The notes under the pieces were generated by a model that worked only from the letters and a program-made list of their open reading frames with translations, searched no databases and had not been told where the DNA came from. DNA of 64,000 nucleotides from Vibrio sp. HA2012 (GTDB taxonomy: Bacteria; Pseudomonadota; Gammaproteobacteria; Enterobacterales; Vibrionaceae). The stretch is from assembly GCF_002812955.1 (NCBI RefSeq), contig NZ_PFXK01000005.1, forward strand, positions 237,013-301,012, written 5' to 3'. This document shows positions 60,299 to 64,000 of the stretch, one piece after another (positions within the stretch are counted from its first letter, which is position 1; each line of letters starts with the position of its first letter). Position numbers and translations under genes: made by a program.

Positions 60299-61207
60299 AT
60301 GTGGTTTAAAAACTGTCTTGTTTATCGCTTTAACCGCGATATTGAATTCAATACCGATAAACTGGAACAACAGCTGGAAGAATTCCGCTTCTCCCCGTGC
60401 GGCAGTCAGGACAAAAGTAAATTCGGTTGGAGCAGTGTCATGGGCAAGCACAGCGATATGCTGACCCATGTGTCAGAAAACCGCATTCTTATCTGTGCAA
60501 AAAAGGAAGAAAAACTTCTTCCTGCAGCAGTCATCAAAGATTCTCTCAATGAAAAAGTAGAAATCATGGAGGCAGAAGAAGGCCGCCCACTGAAAAAAAC
60601 AGAAAAAGAGACAATCAAAGACGATATCATCGTCGATTTACTCCCTCGAGCCTTTAGCCGCAGTCAATATACTTATGTTCTTATTCTTCCTGATACAGGA
60701 CTAATTCTGGTAGATGCAGGTAGCTATAAAAAAGCAGAAGATGTGCTGGCTCTGCTACGCAAAACCATCGGTAGCCTTCCCGTCGTACCCGCCATCCCAG
60801 AACACCCCATCGAAATGACTCTGACAGAGTGGGTAAAAAGCTCACAAACACCACAAAGTTTCGAACTTCTGAATGAAGCGGAGTTGCAATCGTTGCAGGA
60901 AGATGGGGGGATTATTCGTTGTAAAAAGCAGGAATTAAGTGCAGAAGAGATCCTTAACCATATCAAAGCGGACAAGATCGTCACCAAGCTATTACTGAAC
61001 TGGCAACAACGGCTAGACTTTATTCTCGCTGATGACGGCAGTATCAAGCGTCTGAAATTCAGCGATGAACTCAAAGACCAAAATGAAGACATTCCAAGAG
61101 AAGATCAGGCTGCGCGTTTTGATGCCGACTTTTCTCTTATGTCATCAGAACTTGAAGCTTTTCTTCCTGAATTATATAAGGCTCTGGGCGGATTACCAAG
61201 TAACTGA
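60299..61207 (+). CDS. rdgC: Recombination-associated protein RdgC
   Basis: 302 residues (E. coli 303). The ring-shaped DNA-binding protein inhibits RecA nucleoprotein functions. Family sequence is clear: [45 protein letters not shown] and [30 protein letters not shown] core. Divergent from phoB, sharing the 60062-60298 promoter region, as in Vibrio generally. Confidence 0.95.
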   Translation: MWFKNCLVYRFNRDIEFNTDKLEQQLEEFRFSPCGSQDKSKFGWSSVMGKHSDMLTHVSENRILICAKKEEKLLPAAVIKDSLNEKVEIMEAEEGRPLKKTEKETIKDDIIVDLLPRAFSRSQYTYVLILPDTGLILVDAGSYKKAEDVLALLRKTIGSLPVVPAIPEHPIEMTLTEWVKSSQTPQSFELLNEAELQSLQEDGGIIRCKKQELSAEEILNHIKADKIVTKLLLNWQQRLDFILADDGSIKRLKFSDELKDQNEDIPREDQAARFDADFSLMSSELEAFLPELYKALGGLPSN

Positions 61208-61225
61208 GAATAGCGTCAGCCGATT

Positions 61226-61258
61226 AAAGCGGAGCATGGTGCTCCGCTTTTACTTCTT
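61226..61258 (+). terminator. Terminator after rdgC
   Basis: Perfect 11-bp stem AAAGCGGAGCA (61226-61236) with TGCTCCGCTTT (61240-61250), then TACTTCTTAA. It may also serve yfhL from the other side. Confidence 0.8.
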
Positions 61259-61266
61259 AATGACTC

Positions 61267-61521
61267 TTATATCAGCCCCTGAATAACCACAAATTTTTCC
61301 AACAGCTCTTCCTCTGTCTCAACCCGTTGCGGATCCGTAATAATACAATTAGTAATCGGACAAACAGACTGACAGGTAGGAACATCATAGTGCCCTTTAC
61401 ACTCAGTGCAAAGATTGGGGTCTATCTCATAGATACTTTCTCCCATTGAAATTGCACTGTTAGGGCACTCCGGCTCACACATATCGCAGTTGATACATTT
61501 CTGTGTAATTAACAGAGCCAT
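61267..61521 (-). CDS. yfhL: YfhL family 4Fe-4S dicluster ferredoxin
   Basis: 84 residues. First cluster CINCDMCEPECP (Cys9, 12, 15, 19), second CTECKGHYDVPTCQSVCP (Cys38, 41, 50, 54), with the insertion typical of Allochromatium-type ferredoxins. It should carry low-potential electrons. It starts two bases after the trhP stop, so it is likely its co-expressed partner. Confidence 0.92.
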   Translation of the reverse strand: MALLITQKCINCDMCEPECPNSAISMGESIYEIDPNLCTECKGHYDVPTCQSVCPITNCIITDPQRVETEEELLEKFVVIQGLI

Positions 61522-61523
61522 GA

Positions 61524-62906
61524 TCAGAGACTACCCTGAGCTTCCGCTTTTACTCCCTGAGGGTTGCGGGTATTCTGTCCGCTTTGCAGATTACGCATCA
61601 ATAAGGCATATCCCAGATCCAAATCTTCCGGCACAGGAATAAACACAAAATGACCGTTACCTTTAGCATCTTCCACTGATTCTGACTTGCGATTTTCCAT
61701 CACTTCCAGAGTAAATATAATATTGCCTTTAGGGGTCATCAATTCCAGACTATCACCGACAACAAACTTATTCTTAACTTCAACTTCTGCCAGTACACCA
61801 CGCCGCTTACCGGTGAACTCACCGACAAACTGCTGGGTATCAGAAATTGAATAACCGTAGTCATAGTTCTGATAAGTGTCATGGGTATGACGACGTAAAA
61901 AACCTTCGGTATAGCCTCGATGCGCTAAACTCTCCAGCGTATTCATCAGGCTAGGATCAAACTGTTTACCAGCAACAGCATCATCAATAGCCTTGCGATA
62001 TACCTGTGCCGTACGGGCGCAATAATAGAAAGACTTAGTCCGACCTTCAATTTTAAGAGAATGCACGCCCATTTTTGTCAGACGCTCCACATGCTGAACG
62101 GCACGCAGATCTTTCGAGTTCATGATATAAGTACCATGTTCATCTTCGAATGCTGCCATTTTTTCGTCAGGACGATGACTTTCAGAAAGTAATACCAGCT
62201 CATCAGTCGGCTTACCCAGACCAATAGTATTGTCCGGACGCTCAACCGCCTCCTGAACCTCGACGACCTGGCCGGCATCATTTTCAGTCGCTTTTTCTAC
62301 TTTGTATTCCCAACGACAGGCATTAGTACAAGTACCCTGATTAGGATCCCGCTTATTAATATAACCCGATAACAGACAACGGCCAGAGTATGCCATACAC
62401 AGAGCTCCGTGAACAAAAATCTCCAGCTCAGTCTCCGGACATTTTTCTCTGATCTCTTCAATTTCTTCCAGTGATAGCTCACGCGAAAGGATAACCCTTT
62501 CTACACCCTGAGATGCCCAGAATTTTACTGTTGCCCAGTTCACCGCATTAGCCTGAACCGAAAGGTGAATAGACATATCCGGGAAGCTTTCACGCACCAG
62601 CATAATCAACCCAGGATCAGACATAATCAGTGCGTCCGGCCCCATATCAACCACAGGTTTTAGATCACGAATAAAAGTTTTTAGCTTGGAGTTATGCGGC
62701 TGAATATTGCATACCACATAAAGTTTTTTACCTTGGGCATGAGCTTCATCGATGCCGATTTTCAGATTTTCGTGGTTGAATTCATTGTTACGCACACGGA
62801 GGCTATAACGAGGCTGGCCAGCATATACAGCATCGGCACCATAGGCAAACGCATACCGCATATTCTTAAGACTGCCAGCAGGGGACAGTAATTCAGGTTT
62901 AAACAT
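61524..62906 (-). CDS. trhP: tRNA 5-hydroxyuridine modification protein TrhP (YegQ, U32 family)
   Basis: 460 residues (E. coli YegQ 453). U32-family motif ELEIFVHGALCMAYSGRCLLSGYINKRDPNQGTC-type region near residues 160-200 holds the conserved cysteines that probably bind an Fe-S cluster. SPAGSLKNMRYAFAYGADAVYAG is the N-terminal signature. It is required for 5-hydroxyuridine at tRNA position 34. A hairpin CGACACCA/TGGTGTCG lies 37-57 bases upstream in its leader. Confidence 0.92.
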   Translation of the reverse strand: MFKPELLSPAGSLKNMRYAFAYGADAVYAGQPRYSLRVRNNEFNHENLKIGIDEAHAQGKKLYVVCNIQPHNSKLKTFIRDLKPVVDMGPDALIMSDPGLIMLVRESFPDMSIHLSVQANAVNWATVKFWASQGVERVILSRELSLEEIEEIREKCPETELEIFVHGALCMAYSGRCLLSGYINKRDPNQGTCTNACRWEYKVEKATENDAGQVVEVQEAVERPDNTIGLGKPTDELVLLSESHRPDEKMAAFEDEHGTYIMNSKDLRAVQHVERLTKMGVHSLKIEGRTKSFYYCARTAQVYRKAIDDAVAGKQFDPSLMNTLESLAHRGYTEGFLRRHTHDTYQNYDYGYSISDTQQFVGEFTGKRRGVLAEVEVKNKFVVGDSLELMTPKGNIIFTLEVMENRKSESVEDAKGNGHFVFIPVPEDLDLGYALLMRNLQSGQNTRNPQGVKAEAQGSL

Positions 62907-63225
62907 TGCTTATATCTCTGTAGTTCTGATTTCAAGTCAGGACGACACCACCATATGGTGTCGAAGGGGCGGGAATTTTACGCCAATTCAACAATGCTGT
63001 ACAGGCTATCAACTCGTTATCAACTGTTTACGAATGCAAACCAAGATAAAATTTAACCAAAAAAACACAAATATGAAGTTTTTATGACAAGAAACCGGTT
63101 TCTCAGGCATAAGATATGCAGGACATAATTTAAATGATATATTTGTCGATAAATCGGCAAACTCACCCCCCACCTTTTCCTGTTCCGGGGGTTCAAGATA
63201 TAGATGAGTATGCTGGGAGTGTATT
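62907..63225. promoter_or_regulatory. Divergent intergenic region with a 14-bp palindrome
   Basis: This 319-base interval carries the trhP leader hairpin (62943-62963) and a perfect palindrome AGAAACCGGTTTCT at 63090-63103, about 120 bases before the small gene at 63226. The shape, with a central CCGG, resembles LacI/GalR-family operators such as the AscG box. A possible C5/G5 stem (about 63169-63190) lies just before the small gene. Confidence 0.45.
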
Positions 63226-63459
63226 ATGAGTAATATCTATAAAATAGAAACATTCTGCGAATCTTATGTTTCTCGAATCGCTGATTGTATCACTAAAGCT
63301 GGTGGCCACTGCGTAATACGTGGCTGGGCTGTCTTAACTGACCATGTATTCGATGCTCAGCAAACACAAAAACTTTTCCCTATGGTATCCAGAACAACGG
63401 ATGATCTTACTGACGATGACATGTACGTCTGGATGAATTCTGACAGAGCTGCCGCGTAA
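63226..63459 (+). CDS. Small orphan protein, 77 residues
   Basis: ATG at 63226 with GGGAG eight bases upstream supports translation. The protein is cytoplasmic by composition, mildly acidic, with two cysteines (FCESYVSRIADC) plus a third (GGHCVIRGWAVLTDHVF) and an acidic tail (TTDDLTDDDMYVWMNSD). No family recognised. It is followed by the terminator of the leftward tRNA array. Confidence 0.65.
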   Translation: MSNIYKIETFCESYVSRIADCITKAGGHCVIRGWAVLTDHVFDAQQTQKLFPMVSRTTDDLTDDDMYVWMNSDRAAA

Positions 63460-63554
63460 ACTTTTCCAACAATTCACCATGCTGGTTCAGTTCCCATACG
63501 TTATCGAATGGGAATACATGTCTACGTCACAGGGACTTTCCCCCAAACGTAAAA

Positions 63555-63580
63555 AAGCCCCATCATTTCTGACGAGGCTT
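63555..63580 (-). terminator. Terminator after second degenerate tRNA-Asp copy
   Basis: On the minus strand AAGCCTCGTCA-GAAA-TGATGGGGCTT (two G-U pairs) followed by six T. It closely resembles the two other terminators in the array. Confidence 0.75.
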
Positions 63581-63603
63581 CACTATCTATTTTGAAGAAC
63601 GGG

Positions 63604-63708
63604 TGGCGGAGCAGACGGGACTCCCTATCTACCTTGCTTTGGCGCGCCCCCCGGCGTGACAGGCAGGCTTTCTTTTAAACAAAGAGGAACCAACTGAACG
63701 ACCGCTCT
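63604..63708 (-). pseudogene. Degenerate tRNA-Asp copy (distal)
   Basis: About 105 bases ending in CCGTCTGCTCCGCCA. It keeps a recognisable 5' part (GAGCGGTCGTTCAGTTGGTT), a GTC anticodon arm (TGCCTGTCACGCC) and an encoded CCA. It has an extra T/A-rich segment between D and anticodon arms, and the 5' half of the T arm is replaced by GCGCGCC plus CAAGGTAGATAGGG, so no normal T loop can form. The acceptor stem has mismatches (AGAGCGG against CTGCTCC). Probably not a functional tRNA. Confidence 0.75.
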
Positions 63709-63737
63709 ACATTCTTCACTTTGCTCCAAACGCAAAA

Positions 63738-63763
63738 AAGCCTCAGTTTTGCGACTGAGGCTT
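63738..63763 (-). terminator. Terminator between degenerate tRNA-Asp copies
   Basis: Perfect 10-bp stem AAGCCTCAGT / ACTGAGGCTT with a six-base loop, then TTTTTTGCG on the minus strand. Confidence 0.85.
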
Positions 63764-63785
63764 CCTTCTCTATAACAAAAAAGCG

Positions 63786-63889
63786 TGGCGGAGCGGACGG
63801 GACTCCCTATCTACCTTGCCTGGGCGCGCCCCCCGACGTGACAGGCCGCTTTTTTAAAACAAACAGCTAACCAACTGAACTACCGCTCC
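63786..63889 (-). pseudogene. Degenerate tRNA-Asp copy (proximal)
   Basis: About 104 bases. The acceptor stem is perfect (GGAGCGG with CCGCTCC), with D-arm TAGTTCAGTTGGTTAG, anticodon arm GGCCTGTCACGTC and CCA retained. It carries the same two alterations as the distal copy: an insertion CTGTTTGTTTTAAAAAA after the D arm and a T arm replaced by GGGCGCGCCC plus CAAGGTAGATAGGG. The shared changes show the two copies derive from one altered ancestor. Confidence 0.78.
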
Positions 63890-63918
63890 GCATTGGCCAC
63901 TTTACTTCAAGCGTAAAA

Positions 63919-63944
63919 AAGCCCCAGTCTTTCGACTGAGGCTT
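63919..63944 (-). terminator. Terminator after the intact tRNA-Asp
   Basis: On the minus strand AAGCCTCAGTC-GAAA-GACTGGGGCTT (one G-U pair) followed by six T. Confidence 0.85.
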
Positions 63945-63951
63945 CAAATAG

Positions 63952-64000
63952 TGGCGGAGCGGACGGGACTCGAACCCGCGACCCCCGGCGTGACAGGCCG
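63952..64000 (-). tRNA. tRNA-Asp (GTC), 3' part, cut by window end
   Basis: The last 49 bases, read on the minus strand, give GGCCTGTCACGCC (anticodon arm with GTC), the extra loop, a normal T arm GCGGGTTCGAGTCCCGT, the acceptor strand CCGCTCC and GCCA. It agrees closely with E. coli tRNA-Asp. The 5' half is beyond the window. Confidence 0.92.

Noticed and set aside
63604..63889. Calling the altered tRNA copies functional tRNAs with introns
   Set aside because: The insertions are not in the anticodon loop, where bacterial tRNA introns occur, and the T arm cannot form.

Overview
The window is a piece of the large chromosome of a member of the Vibrionaceae, most likely a Vibrio species. This is inferred from gene families and local order that I know from Vibrio: nagZ/anmK/murQ beside a short CstA transporter and BtsS/BtsR; an RND pump beside erpA/hemL; thrABC, arcA/arcB and gltBD close together; and der-bamB-yfgM-hisS-ispG-rodZ-pilW-rlmN followed by pstS-phoR-phoB-rdgC. 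Almost all of it is housekeeping sequence with dense genes and intact reading frames. I saw no prophage, insertion sequence, integron or CRISPR array.

Layout. 1-404: 5' part of an oxyR-like LysR gene. 405-815: a promoter-like segment, an unannotated 46-codon ORF inside a structured transcript, and a strong terminator. 816-3242: btsS/btsR pyruvate-type two-component system. 3371-5428: an AT-rich pair of exported LPP20/DUF4384-type proteins. 5763-9239: peptidoglycan recycling (nagZ, anmK, murQ) and a DUF2799 lipoprotein. 9457-10941: CstA-family transporter with a LytTR-type direct repeat upstream. 11020-16291: ispH and an RND efflux pair. 16483-19862: erpA, hemL, mutH, yaaA. 19967-23827: AGCS symporter, DUF3545, hemerythrin-like protein, ung, grcA. 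24105-24965: nfo, then a repeat-rich non-coding element. 25265-30131: thrLABC with a complete leader peptide and attenuator. 30498-31964: small exported barrel-like protein, RraA-like protein, DUF3293. 32293-38260: arcA, arcB, a PAS-GGDEF protein, yhcC. 38845-47492: gltBD, mtnN, a CobD/CbiB-like protein and btuF. 47496-56973: yfgJ-like, der and the bamB-to-rlmN gene string. 57067-61207: pstS, phoR, phoB and rdgC. 61267-62906: yfhL and trhP. 63226-63459: an orphan small gene. 63604-64000: a tandem array of one genuine tRNA-Asp (cut by the window end) and two degenerate tRNA-Asp copies.

How the genes connect. BtsS/BtsR and the CstA-family transporter probably form a pyruvate-sensing and uptake circuit. 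ArcA/ArcB, the FNR-like boxes before arcA and grcA, and the GGDEF gene upstream of arcB tie respiration control to c-di-GMP. PhoB/PhoR/PstS sit under a recognisable Pho box. The thr operon carries a classical Thr/Ile attenuator.

The least explained and most interesting parts are the two tRNA-Asp-like units with shared insertions, the small ORF/structured RNA opposite oxyR, the direct repeat in front of cstA, the structured element between nfo and thrC, and two long palindromes (upstream of der and upstream of the orphan 77-residue gene). No single large undescribed system is evident.
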